35,417 nucleotides of DNA from Gammaproteobacteria bacterium (GCA_009937605.1 JAACFG010000011.1:1-35417); one strand, 5' to 3'. Shown: positions 8,938-17,408, counted from the stretch's first letter. Notes: generated by a model not told the origin, from the sequence alone. Translations and numbers: made by a program.

Positions 8938-10251
8938 ATGTTATTCAAAGATATTATTCGCAAGAAGCGCGACGGCGGGGAGCTGACCGACGACGAGATC
9001 CAGATTTTCGTCGACGGTCTCGCCACCGAAAGCCTGCCTGCGGAACAAGTCTCGTCATTGGCGATGGCCATTTGCCTGAACTCAATGAGTTTCGACGAGG
9101 CGGCCATACTGACATCGAAAATGGCACTGTCCGGCACCGTCCTGGACTGGAACGCAGAAGCGCTGGATGGGCCTGTCGTCGATAAACACTCGACAGGCGG
9201 GGTCGGGGACAAAGTGAGCTTCCTGCTCGCGCCGATCGCTGCGGCCTGCGGCTGTTACGTGCCGATGATTTCGGGGCGTGGCCTTGGGCATACGGGGGGC
9301 ACGACCGACAAAATAGAGTCGATCCCGGGCTACAACGCTATGCCGGACTTCGAGACCTTTCGCAGGGTCGTCAAGGAGGTCGGATGCGCGGTCATAGGCC
9401 AGACGCCAGAGTTGGCTCCGGCGGACCGGCGCTTGTATGCAATACGGGACGTGACTGGCACGGTCGAGTCTGTTCCCTTGATTACTGCATCTATCCTGTC
9501 GAAGAAGATCGCAGCCGGGCTTGGCGGCCTGGTCATGGACGTCAAGGTGGGTACCGGGGCGTTCATGACGACAATCGAGAGAGCCCGCGAGTTATCGACC
9601 AGCATAATCAATACCGCAGCCAACCTGGGGGTGAGAACCCATACTCTGATTACCGATATGAACGAGGTGTTGGGGACGACGGCTGGTAACGCACTGGAAA
9701 TAGAAGAGTCCGTTCTATTCCTGCGCAATCAGCAGCGAGAGACTCGCCTGAACGAAGTTGTTATGGGCCTGTGTGCGGAGATGCTCCTTGTCGGGGGGAT
9801 TGAGGAGGATCGAGATGCGGCCGCACGGATGTGTGACGAAGCCGTGACCAGTGGTCATGCCGCCGAGGTCTTCGATCGCATGGTCAATGCGCTCGGTGGT
9901 CCTGCAGATTTCGTTGCCGATTATTCGCAATACCTCGCGCGCGCCCCAGTGGTCCGGCAGGTTCATGCGACCGGCACTGTAACGGCCATGAATACGCGCG
10001 CCGTAGGCGGCGCGATTATCGAATTGGGCGGCGGTCGGCACGTGGTCGGTGAAAAACTCGACCTGTCGGTCGGGTTCAGCAACATCGCGCCTATTGGTAC
10101 CGAGCTCGACGGAGAAACGCCATTGGCGGTCATACATGCCGCGTCGGAAGACGCGGCGGCGGCGGCAGAGAAACACCTGCTCGAGGCTGTCAGTCTGGGA
10201 GATAAGGCACCGCCAGCCACCCCGGTAATTCACGAGATTTTGACCGGCTAG
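8938..10251 (+). CDS. deoA: Thymidine phosphorylase
   Basis: Phosphorolyses thymidine or deoxyuridine to the base and deoxyribose 1-phosphate in the cytosol. The length of 437 residues is close to E. coli DeoA (440). The conserved catalytic and substrate residues all appear one position earlier than in the E. coli enzyme: His84 in the DKHSTGGVGDK phosphate loop (82-92), Arg170, Ser185 and Lys189 in the stretch from IRDVTG to ILSKK. The SGRGLGHTGGT loop is intact. The start follows the dioxygenase stop by 8 bp. The deoxyribose 1-phosphate product would go to DeoB (685-1887) and the base to the PreTA/HydA path at 17405-21422. A broader pyrimidine-nucleoside phosphorylase specificity cannot be excluded. 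Confidence 0.96.
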   Translation: MLFKDIIRKKRDGGELTDDEIQIFVDGLATESLPAEQVSSLAMAICLNSMSFDEAAILTSKMALSGTVLDWNAEALDGPVVDKHSTGGVGDKVSFLLAPIAAACGCYVPMISGRGLGHTGGTTDKIESIPGYNAMPDFETFRRVVKEVGCAVIGQTPELAPADRRLYAIRDVTGTVESVPLITASILSKKIAAGLGGLVMDVKVGTGAFMTTIERARELSTSIINTAANLGVRTHTLITDMNEVLGTTAGNALEIEESVLFLRNQQRETRLNEVVMGLCAEMLLVGGIEEDRDAAARMCDEAVTSGHAAEVFDRMVNALGGPADFVADYSQYLARAPVVRQVHATGTVTAMNTRAVGGAIIELGGGRHVVGEKLDLSVGFSNIAPIGTELDGETPLAVIHAASEDAAAAAEKHLLEAVSLGDKAPPATPVIHEILTG

Positions 10252-10253
10252 AC

Positions 10254-10304
10254 GCCCCCGATGCGGTAAACTAGCCGGATCAAAGAATAAGAATAGTCGG
10301 GGGC
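10254..10304 (+). promoter_or_regulatory. Possible stem-loop masking the start of the CNT gene
   Basis: GCCCCCGA at 10254-10261 is perfectly complementary to TCGGGGGC at 10297-10304, with a 35-nt loop. The second arm ends 3 nt before the CNT start codon and contains the only G-rich candidate ribosome site. Pairing would hide it. Base pairing is seen; the regulatory effect is inferred. Confidence 0.4.
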
Positions 10305-10307
10305 TCC

Positions 10308-11528
10308 ATGACCAATTTCATCGGTATAGCCGGGATCGTCGCAATCCTCGCGATTGCATTTGCGTTCTCCAGCAATCGCAAAGCGATTAACTTGCGCATT
10401 GTCGGCGCGGCATTCGCTCTGCAGGTCGTGATTGCGACGATCGTGCTTTACTGGGACAGGGGTCGCAGGGCGATCGAGATCATGAGTGACGGTGTGATGG
10501 CCGTAATCGGCTATTCCAGAGCCGGCATCGACATGGTGTTTGGGCCCCTCGCAGATACCGAAACAATCGGTTTCAGTTTCGCGATCAACGTGCTGCCGAT
10601 CATCATTTTCTTTTCGGCGTTGATGTCGGTGCTGTATCACCTGCGCGTCATGGAGTGGATTGTAAAACTGGTTGGCGGTTTCCTGCACAAGGTCATCGGT
10701 ACAGGTGCCGTCGAATCGATGAACGCAGCGGCAAATGTTTTTGTTGGCCAGACTGAAGCGCCGCTCGCCGTGCGGCCCTACCTCAAGAACCTGACCGAGC
10801 CACAGATGTTTGCGGTGATGGTCTCGGGACTGGCCTCAATCGCGGGTACCGTTCTCGCAGGCTACGCAATGATGGGTGCCGAGCTCAAATACCTGCTCGC
10901 CGCTGCATTCATGGCAGCGCCGGGCGGCCTGCTCATGGCAAAGATCGTCATGCCCGACGACAAAGTCGTTCGTTCGGGCGAGCACGAAGAGCTGGTCATG
11001 GAGCGCAGTGAACACAAGAACGTGATCCTGGCAGCAGCATCAGGTACCACCGATGGTTTGCGCCTGGCAGCAAACATCGGTGCGATGCTGATCGCTTTCG
11101 TGGCGCTAATCGCACTGTTTAACGGGATCGTCGGCTGGGTCGCAGGCTGGTTCGGATACGAACTGACACTGCAGATGATCCTGGGCAGGATATTCCAGCC
11201 GCTAATGTTCCTGCTCAGCGTGCCGTGGGAAGAAGCGCAGGCCGCGGGCGCGTTGTTTGGCGAGAAGCTGATACTCAATGAGTTCGTCGCGTTCTCAAAC
11301 CTGAATGAATACCTGGCTGGCTATAGTCCGCGCACAGTAGCGATCGTCACGTTCTCACTCTGCGGTTTCGCCAACCTCTCGTCTATCGCCATTTTGCTCG
11401 GTGGCCTCGGTGTATTGGTGCCGGAAAAGCGGGACCTGATTGGGCAACTGGGACTCAAGGCCGTCCTCGCGGGCTCGCTTTCGAACCTGATGAGCGCTGC
11501 GCTGGCCGGTTTGCTACTGACGTTCTAG
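10308..11528 (+). CDS. CNT-family nucleoside permease
   Basis: A complete 406-residue concentrative nucleoside transporter in the inner membrane. The family's signature residues are visible: Gln148-Thr149-Glu150 in FVGQTEAPL, NEFVAF near residue 325, and LCGFANLSS near residue 350. These correspond to residues contacting nucleoside in the structurally known Vibrio CNT. Several hydrophobic segments cover the rest of the protein, with a charged loop around residues 220-245. It sits between deoA and the nucleoside hydrolase in the + strand operon. It is a paralogue of the CNT cut by the left window edge. Pyrimidine or general nucleoside uptake is likely; the coupling ion is unknown. Confidence 0.96.
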   Translation: MTNFIGIAGIVAILAIAFAFSSNRKAINLRIVGAAFALQVVIATIVLYWDRGRRAIEIMSDGVMAVIGYSRAGIDMVFGPLADTETIGFSFAINVLPIIIFFSALMSVLYHLRVMEWIVKLVGGFLHKVIGTGAVESMNAAANVFVGQTEAPLAVRPYLKNLTEPQMFAVMVSGLASIAGTVLAGYAMMGAELKYLLAAAFMAAPGGLLMAKIVMPDDKVVRSGEHEELVMERSEHKNVILAAASGTTDGLRLAANIGAMLIAFVALIALFNGIVGWVAGWFGYELTLQMILGRIFQPLMFLLSVPWEEAQAAGALFGEKLILNEFVAFSNLNEYLAGYSPRTVAIVTFSLCGFANLSSIAILLGGLGVLVPEKRDLIGQLGLKAVLAGSLSNLMSAALAGLLLTF

Positions 11529-11532
11529 CACC

Positions 11533-12483
11533 GTGGCGCCGCGTCCAATAATTATCGACTGCGATCCGGGTCAGGACGATGCTGTCGCGCTGTTCCTGGC
11601 GATGGCGTCACCGGATGAGCTCGATATACTCGGAATAACGACGGTCGCAGGCAATGTGCCGCTCGAACTGACGCAGCGCAACGCGCGCATGATGTGCGAT
11701 ATCGCGCAACAGCAGGCGCTACCCGTCTTTGCCGGTTGCGAAAAACCCATGGTGCTGGACGCGATAACGGCCGAGTACATTCATGGCAACACGGGTATTG
11801 ATGGCGTGGATGTATTTGAACCCGAAACTCCATTACAGGAGCAGCACGCTGTCGACTATCTCATCGAGACATTGCTGGCGGCGGAAGAGGGGAGTGTGAC
11901 CCTGGTCCCGACAGGCCCGATGACCAATCTCGGAACGGCCATTGAGCGCGAGCCGGCGATTCTTAATGGCGTCCGCGAGATAGTATCGATGGGTGGGGCG
12001 ATGCGTGAAGGCGGCAATCGTTCACCGTCCGCAGAATTTAATATCCTGGTTGACCCACATGCCGCGGACATCGTTTACAACTGCGGCAAGCCGGTCACAG
12101 CAATGGGCCTCGACGTCACTCACAAAGTCCTGTCGACGCGCGAGCGCGTTGCGCGCATTCGAGACCTGGGCAATGGCGTCGCCGAAGCCACGGCAGACAT
12201 GCTGAGTTTCTTTCACCGTTACGACACCAAGAAGTACGGTTCCGAAGGCGCGCCGCTGCACGATCCTTGTACGGTGGCGTGGTTGCTACAGCCCGGGCTT
12301 TTTGAGACAAGACGCTGCAACCTGTCGGTCGAAAAACAATCCGAGCTGACACTCGGCCACACCGCGGTGGATTTCTGGCACGTGACCGACAGGCCGCACA
12401 ATGTTGACTGGGCCAGTGATATTGATGCCGCAGGCTTTTACGAACTGCTCATCGACCGCCTCGGTCGCTATGGAGACAGCTAG
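11533..12483 (+). CDS. Inosine-uridine preferring nucleoside hydrolase family protein
   Basis: Hydrolyses the N-glycosidic bond of ribonucleosides to give base and ribose. The calcium-binding DCDPGQDD motif (Asp9-Asp16) opens the protein. The TGPMTNLG and SMGGA...EFN...DPHAA segments match the family, and the C-terminal metal Asp lies in LHDP (His243-Asp244). The 316-residue length is normal. The start is a GTG 4 bp after the CNT stop with no clear ribosome site, so translational coupling is likely. The adjacent ribokinase would phosphorylate the released ribose. The pyrimidine-rich context suggests uridine/cytidine use, but purine nucleosides are also possible. No signal peptide is visible, so it acts after uptake. 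Confidence 0.94.
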   Translation: MAPRPIIIDCDPGQDDAVALFLAMASPDELDILGITTVAGNVPLELTQRNARMMCDIAQQQALPVFAGCEKPMVLDAITAEYIHGNTGIDGVDVFEPETPLQEQHAVDYLIETLLAAEEGSVTLVPTGPMTNLGTAIEREPAILNGVREIVSMGGAMREGGNRSPSAEFNILVDPHAADIVYNCGKPVTAMGLDVTHKVLSTRERVARIRDLGNGVAEATADMLSFFHRYDTKKYGSEGAPLHDPCTVAWLLQPGLFETRRCNLSVEKQSELTLGHTAVDFWHVTDRPHNVDWASDIDAAGFYELLIDRLGRYGDS

Positions 12484-13325
12484 TGCCGTCGATTACTGTC
12501 ATCGGTTCGGTCAACCTCGACATCGTCGCCAAGGCGGCGCGCCTGCCTGCGCCCGGTGAGACGGTGACCGGCGCCGAACTGTTTCGTTACCCGGGAGGGA
12601 AGGGCGCCAACCAGGCGTTGGCGGCGAGTCGACTGGGTGCTGATGTCACTCTTATCGCGCGTGTTGGAGAGGATGGCGCTGCCGATGAGGCGCTCGCGCT
12701 GCTACGCGACGGCGGAGTCGAGCTGTCGCAGTGCGTAGCGCTTGCGGGTGTACCAACCGGTACGGCATTGATCGCTGTGGCACCGTCCGGCGAGAACCAG
12801 ATCGTCGTCGCGCCGGGAGCGAACCGGCACCTGGCGCCGAATGATGTAGACATTCCGGTGACAGACGCACTGATCTGCCAGCTTGAAGTGCCGGTCGATA
12901 CCGTGGCGAAAGTGGCGTCGGAGTTCACCGGATTCCTGGCCGTGAACCTGGCGCCGGCTGCCAGAATTGATGTGTCCGTACTCCAGCGAGCGGACCTGGT
13001 CGTGGTCAATGAGACCGAGTCGGCCTGGTACGGCGAGTCACTTGGTGCTTGCGACGGGATGGTCGCGACTACGCGCGGCGCGGGGCGGGCTACGCTGGAG
13101 CAAGATGGAACGCTTGTCGCCGAGGCGCAGCCACCGGTCGTCGAGTCGATCGATGCAACCGGTGCGGGTGACACGTTCACCGCCGCGCTCACGGTCGCGC
13201 TTGTCGAAGGGCAGAAACCTCAGGATGCTCTCGCGTTTGCTTGTGCTGCCGGCGCAGTCGCGACAACGAAAATGGGCGCGCAACCATCGCTGCCAATGCG
13301 AGATGAGGTGATGTCGAATGGCTAA
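12483..13325 (+). CDS. rbsK: Ribokinase
   Basis: A PfkB-family sugar kinase converting ribose to ribose 5-phosphate. It shows the ribokinase GGKGANQA sugar-binding motif near residue 40, NETESAWY (the N-x-x-E motif), and DATGAGDTF with catalytic Asp230. At 280 residues it is somewhat shorter than E. coli RbsK (about 309), without loss of a recognised motif. The GTG start overlaps the last base of the nucleoside hydrolase stop (TAGTG), which strongly implies coupled expression. It handles the ribose set free by the hydrolase. Other PfkB sugars remain possible, but the neighbour makes ribose the best call. Confidence 0.92.
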   Translation: MPSITVIGSVNLDIVAKAARLPAPGETVTGAELFRYPGGKGANQALAASRLGADVTLIARVGEDGAADEALALLRDGGVELSQCVALAGVPTGTALIAVAPSGENQIVVAPGANRHLAPNDVDIPVTDALICQLEVPVDTVAKVASEFTGFLAVNLAPAARIDVSVLQRADLVVVNETESAWYGESLGACDGMVATTRGAGRATLEQDGTLVAEAQPPVVESIDATGAGDTFTAALTVALVEGQKPQDALAFACAAGAVATTKMGAQPSLPMRDEVMSNG

Positions 13326-13644
13326 CGATCAGGATTTCGTCGATTTCGTCATTGACCAGGTACAGAATGGCTGTGACGTGTCATACCGACACATGTTTGG
13401 CGGAACCAGCCTGTACCTGAACGGCAAAGTCGTTGCACTAATCTGCGACAATCGGCTGTTCGTCAAGCCGACCGAGGCAGGGCGGACGTACATCGGCATG
13501 GTCGTCGAGGCGCCCCCGTATCCAGGGGCAAAGAATTCGTTCCTCATCGAGGACGAGATTGAGGACGCAGAGTGGTTGACTGAACTCTTCGTCCTGACTG
13601 AGAGAGAACTTCCGGCACCGAAGCCGAAGAAGAAACGCAAATAA
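13318..13644 (+). CDS. TfoX N-terminal-domain protein
   Basis: This 108-residue protein has the conserved pattern of TfoX-N domains: YRHMFGG at about 22-28, SLYLNGKVVALI, then DNRLFVK and a C-terminal helix. A basic Lys-rich tail (PKPKKKRK) ends the protein. The C-terminal TfoX domain is missing, as in many stand-alone family members. It overlaps the ribokinase gene by 8 bp and has a GAGGTGA ribosome site inside that gene. Full-length TfoX/Sxy regulates competence in some gammaproteobacteria. Whether this single-domain form regulates anything is unknown. It is the only protein besides the TolB-like/TPR one with any link to regulation in the window. Confidence 0.9.
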   Translation: MANDQDFVDFVIDQVQNGCDVSYRHMFGGTSLYLNGKVVALICDNRLFVKPTEAGRTYIGMVVEAPPYPGAKNSFLIEDEIEDAEWLTELFVLTERELPAPKPKKKRK

Positions 13645-13656
13645 GAAGGGAGCGTC

Positions 13657-16600
13657 ATGAGAATAATCAAAGCCATCGCAATGTTGAGCCTCGCGATTTT
13701 CGCGACCGCATTCGCGCAAGAAGATGAGAAGCCCGAGCCCGGGTTCAATGAGGCGACGTTCAAGGGCCTTGAGATGCGTAGCATCGGGCCGGCGTTCATG
13801 TCGGGACGAATTGCCGATATCGTTATCGATCCAACGGACCCGAGTACCTGGTATGTCGCTGTTGGCAGCGGTGGTGTCTGGAAGACAGACAATGCCGGCA
13901 CGACGTGGACCCCGGTGTTCGACGATCAAGGCTCTTATTCAATTGGTTGCCTGGCCCTTGACCCGAACAACCCGAACACGGTCTGGGTAGGCACCGGTGA
14001 GAACGTCAGCGGTCGCCACGTTGGTTACGGCGACGGTATTTATCGCAGCCGTGACGGTGGCATGAGCTGGGAGAACATGGGCCTCGAAGACTCAGAACGT
14101 ATCGGCATGATTCGCATTGACCCACGTGACTCCAATACGATTTTCGTGGCTGCGCAGGGCCCCCTCTGGTCGGGTGGCGGCGAGCGCGGTCTCTACAAGT
14201 CCACCGATGGTGGTGAGAACTGGCGGAAAGTGCTGGGCGACGGCTTCGGCAACACGGACGAAGACGATCAGTACACCGGTGTCAATGAAGTGCATATGGA
14301 CCCACGTAATCCGGACGTTATGTACGCGGTCACGTGGCAGCGCATGCGTAACGTGGCCGTCGTCATGGACGGTGGGCCGGGCACAGGTATTCACAAATCT
14401 GTCGACGGCGGAGAGACCTGGCGTGAACTCACGAAGGGTCTGCCTGAAGGAATGATGGGCAAGACCGGTCTCGCGATAAGCCCGCAAGACCCCGACACGA
14501 TCTACGCGACGATTGAGCTCAACAACCGCAAGGGTGGTTTCTGGCGATCGGACGATGGTGGCGAGAGCTGGGAGAAGAAGAACGACTACCTCTCAAGCGC
14601 GACCGGTCCGCATTACTACCAGGAGATTTTTGCCAGTCCGCATTTCGAAGGGCACGTCTACCAGATGGACGCGTTGATGCGCATGACGAAAGACGGCGGC
14701 GACACGTTTCTTCCACAGCCAGCCGAAAACAAGCACGGCGATCATCACGCGCTCGCGTTTCGTGAGGACGATGAAAACTACCTGCTGATTGGCACCGATG
14801 GCGGCGTGTACGAGAGTTTCGATCTCGGGGCGACCTGGCGTTTCGTCAAGAACCTGCCGATTACGCAGTACTACAAGGTCGCAGTCGATTACGACGAGCC
14901 GTTCTACAACATTTATGGCGGCACGCAGGACAACAACAGCCAGGGGGGTCCATCGCGCACCATGAATATGGTCGGTATTCGCACGAGCGACTGGTTCGTG
15001 ACGATGTTTGGCGATGGTCACCAGTCCGCGGTCGATCCGAACAATCCCGATATTGTTTACGCCCAGTGGCAGCAGGGTAACCTGACGCGTTTCGATCGCC
15101 GTACGGGCGAACAGGTGTACATCAAGCCACAGGCCCGTGAAGGCGAGCCGCCTGACCGCTTCAACTGGGACTCGCCGATTCTTATCAGTCCACATGATTC
15201 AAAGACGCTGTACTTTGGTACGCAGCGCGTGTGGAGAAGCGATAACTACGGCGATAGCTGGACGCCGATTAGCGGCGACCTGACGCGCGATGAGAACCGC
15301 GTACGCCAGCCGATTATGGGTCGCACGTGGAGTTATGACGCACCTCGCGATCTCTGGGCCATGTCGCAGTTCAATACGGTGACATCCCTTTCCGAATCAC
15401 CGCTGGTCGAGGGCCTCATCTACGCGGGAACCGATGACGGCCTGATTCAAATTAGTGAAGACGGCGGCGCCAACTGGCGAGAGATCGATTCACTGCCTCG
15501 CGTGCCCGATCGCTTCTTCGTCAATGACATAAAGGCTGACCTGCACGATGCCGATACGGTCTACGTTGTCGTGGACGATCACAAGAGTGGTGATTTCGCA
15601 CCCTACATTCTGAAGAGTGAGAATCGTGGCAGAAGCTGGAAGAGCATCTCGAGCAATCTGCCGGAACGTCACGTTGTGTGGCGTGTCGTGCAGGATCACG
15701 TCAAACCCGGCCTGATGTTTGCCGGTACGGAGTTTGGCGTTTTCTTCACCGTAAACGGTGGTGGCTCCTGGACGAAGCTCAAAGGTGGTGCACCGAATAT
15801 TTCGTTCCGTGACCTGGTTATTCAGACAAGGGAAAATGATCTTGTCGGAGCCACGTTCGGTCGCAGTTTCTATGTGCTTGACGACTATACGCCGTTGCGC
15901 GATGTGAACGACAGCATGCTGAAATCGGGTAGCGTCCTGTTCCCGGTTCGCAAGGCGGACTGGTACGTACCGAGGCGCCCCATGGGTTGTGATGAACCAA
16001 CCTGTAAGGCAAGCCAGGGCGACTCCTTCTATACCGCTCCCAATCCGGCCTTTGGCGCGACGTTTACGTACTATCTCGCCGAAGAAATCATGAGCAGCAA
16101 GGATGCGCGCCGCAAGGTAGAGAAAGAGAAGGAAGCGAAGAACGAGGACGTCGTTGCGGCTGACTGGGATACGGTCATTGCCGAATCGCGGGAGGACGCG
16201 CCGGCCATCGTCTTCCTCGTTGAGAATCTGGATGGCACGATCATCGATCAGGTCGACGCTCCGGCTACGGCAGGTTTCAATCGTGTCGCCTGGGATCTGC
16301 GCTACCCGTCAGTTGAACCATGGGCGCCGGTGCCCGAGGGAGAGGAGCCCCACGAGGGAACAGGCATCCTGGCTATTCCGGGTAGCTACATGGTTTCCAT
16401 GCACAAGCGCATCGATGGCGAGATGATCGATCTCGGTCAGAAACAGACGTTTAACGTGGTTTCGATTCGCCCGGACCCGGCGATCGATGGCAGCTCGCAG
16501 CAACAGCGTGTGATATTCGAAGCCCAGGTCAACGAACTGCTTCGTGCTGCAGCGGGCAGCTCCGAAGCGGTGGATGCTGTTGTCGGCGAACTCGATGCAG

Positions 16601-16959
16601 TCAAAGCGACGCTCCATCGCTCGATGACGGACGGCTCGCTGTACGAACTGGCGAACTCCGTCCAGCAACGCCTCAAGGAATCGGGTGAGAAGCTGACGGG
16701 GAACGAGCTACGCGACTTCTATAACGATCTGCCGATCATGACCGTGCAGGCGCGTTTATGGCATGCACGCTTCGACCCGTCGAGTAGCGCTCACGGCCCG
16801 ACGGCGGCACAAAAAGAATCTCTGCGTATCGCTCGCAAGCTCTACGACGAAACCGTTGCCGAGCTAACCCAGTTGGTTGATGGTGACTACGCGGCCCTGA
16901 AAGAGGCGATGGATATCGCCAAAGTGCCGTGGACGCCGGGGAGGGGGATTCAGCCGTAG
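13657..16959 (+). CDS. Secreted BNR/Asp-box beta-propeller protein (VPS10/sortilin-like)
   Basis: A large protein of 1100 residues. A signal peptide (hydrophobic core, then ATAFAQ) is followed by at least eleven Asp-box/BNR-type motifs, for example KTDNAGTTW, RSRDGGMSW, KSTDGGENW, KSVDGGETW, RSDDGGESW, RSDNYGDSW and FTVNGGGSW. These are spread over roughly the first 720 residues and imply one or two seven-to-ten-bladed propellers of the VPS10/xyloglucanase-like type. The C-terminal third has a charged linker, a small beta domain (about 845-930) and a helical tail. It lies 12 bp after the TfoX-N gene with a strong AGAAGGGAG site. The family is common but biochemically undefined in bacteria. 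A sialidase or other glycosidase role is not supported by visible catalytic residues. Confidence 0.85.
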   Translation: MRIIKAIAMLSLAIFATAFAQEDEKPEPGFNEATFKGLEMRSIGPAFMSGRIADIVIDPTDPSTWYVAVGSGGVWKTDNAGTTWTPVFDDQGSYSIGCLALDPNNPNTVWVGTGENVSGRHVGYGDGIYRSRDGGMSWENMGLEDSERIGMIRIDPRDSNTIFVAAQGPLWSGGGERGLYKSTDGGENWRKVLGDGFGNTDEDDQYTGVNEVHMDPRNPDVMYAVTWQRMRNVAVVMDGGPGTGIHKSVDGGETWRELTKGLPEGMMGKTGLAISPQDPDTIYATIELNNRKGGFWRSDDGGESWEKKNDYLSSATGPHYYQEIFASPHFEGHVYQMDALMRMTKDGGDTFLPQPAENKHGDHHALAFREDDENYLLIGTDGGVYESFDLGATWRFVKNLPITQYYKVAVDYDEPFYNIYGGTQDNNSQGGPSRTMNMVGIRTSDWFVTMFGDGHQSAVDPNNPDIVYAQWQQGNLTRFDRRTGEQVYIKPQAREGEPPDRFNWDSPILISPHDSKTLYFGTQRVWRSDNYGDSWTPISGDLTRDENRVRQPIMGRTWSYDAPRDLWAMSQFNTVTSLSESPLVEGLIYAGTDDGLIQISEDGGANWREIDSLPRVPDRFFVNDIKADLHDADTVYVVVDDHKSGDFAPYILKSENRGRSWKSISSNLPERHVVWRVVQDHVKPGLMFAGTEFGVFFTVNGGGSWTKLKGGAPNISFRDLVIQTRENDLVGATFGRSFYVLDDYTPLRDVNDSMLKSGSVLFPVRKADWYVPRRPMGCDEPTCKASQGDSFYTAPNPAFGATFTYYLAEEIMSSKDARRKVEKEKEAKNEDVVAADWDTVIAESREDAPAIVFLVENLDGTIIDQVDAPATAGFNRVAWDLRYPSVEPWAPVPEGEEPHEGTGILAIPGSYMVSMHKRIDGEMIDLGQKQTFNVVSIRPDPAIDGSSQQQRVIFEAQVNELLRAAAGSSEAVDAVVGELDAVKATLHRSMTDGSLYELANSVQQRLKESGEKLTGNELRDFYNDLPIMTVQARLWHARFDPSSSAHGPTAAQKESLRIARKLYDETVAELTQLVDGDYAALKEAMDIAKVPWTPGRGIQP

Positions 16960-16997
16960 GAGCGGCGACTCGCCGCGATCGCGGCCGATGGCCGCTC
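16960..16997. repeat. Nested GC-rich inverted repeat between convergent operons
   Basis: Two perfect hairpins, GCGGCG-ACT-CGCCGC (16962-16976) and GCGGCC-GAT-GGCCGC (16981-16995), sit inside an outer GAGCGGC/GCCGCTC pair. The TAGGAGCGGC...GCCGCGA theme resembles REP-like repeats I recall from Pseudomonas and Xanthomonas relatives. It fills nearly the whole gap between the BNR gene and cdd. It may stop transcription from both sides, though no T-run is present. Confidence 0.7.
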
Positions 16998-17009
16998 ATA
17001 CAGCCGCGA

Positions 17010-17408
17010 CTACGGCAAGTGGAATGAGGCTGGCAGGAGATCGTCTATCGAGTACTCCTGCCAGTCGCCACTGTCATCGATAGCGAGGATCACGGTCTCC
17101 TTGTCCGCGAACTCATTGATGCGCTGGCGACAGCCACCACAGGGCGTGCAGGGACCGATGTCTCCCGCACCGCCAACCACGGCGATTTTCACGATGCGCT
17201 TGCCGCCCTGTTGCACCATGGCGCCAATAGCGCTGGCCTCGGCGCAGCTACCGAGCGGGTAGGCGGCGTTCTCGACGTTGCAGCCAACATGCAGGTGTCC
17301 GCGGTCATCGACAATGGCGGCCCCAACACTGTAATTCGAATAGCGGTTGTAGGCATTGCGGCGTGCGTCGGTGGCAGCGCTGATCAGGTCTTCGTTCGCT
17401 ACGCTCAT
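17010..17408 (-). CDS. cdd: Cytidine deaminase
   Basis: Deaminates (deoxy)cytidine to (deoxy)uridine in the cytosol. The zinc site is intact: Cys55-Ala-Glu57 (CAE, with Glu57 as proton shuttle), Cys90 and Cys93 in PCTPCGGCRQ. NVENAAY (44-50) is the ribose-binding segment. The length of 132 residues fits the homotetrameric short form, unlike the longer E. coli dimer. The start codon overlaps the preA stop (ATGA). It is the last gene of the reductive pyrimidine operon, and it would channel cytidine into the uridine pool used by the nucleoside-cleaving enzymes encoded on the opposite strand. Confidence 0.97.
   Translation of the reverse strand: MSVANEDLISAATDARRNAYNRYSNYSVGAAIVDDRGHLHVGCNVENAAYPLGSCAEASAIGAMVQQGGKRIVKIAVVGGAGDIGPCTPCGGCRQRINEFADKETVILAIDDSGDWQEYSIDDLLPASFHLP

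Noticed and set aside
13657..16959. Calling the BNR protein a sialidase
   Set aside because: Asp-boxes are structural motifs; I see no sialidase arginine triad or FRIP motif in the expected place.
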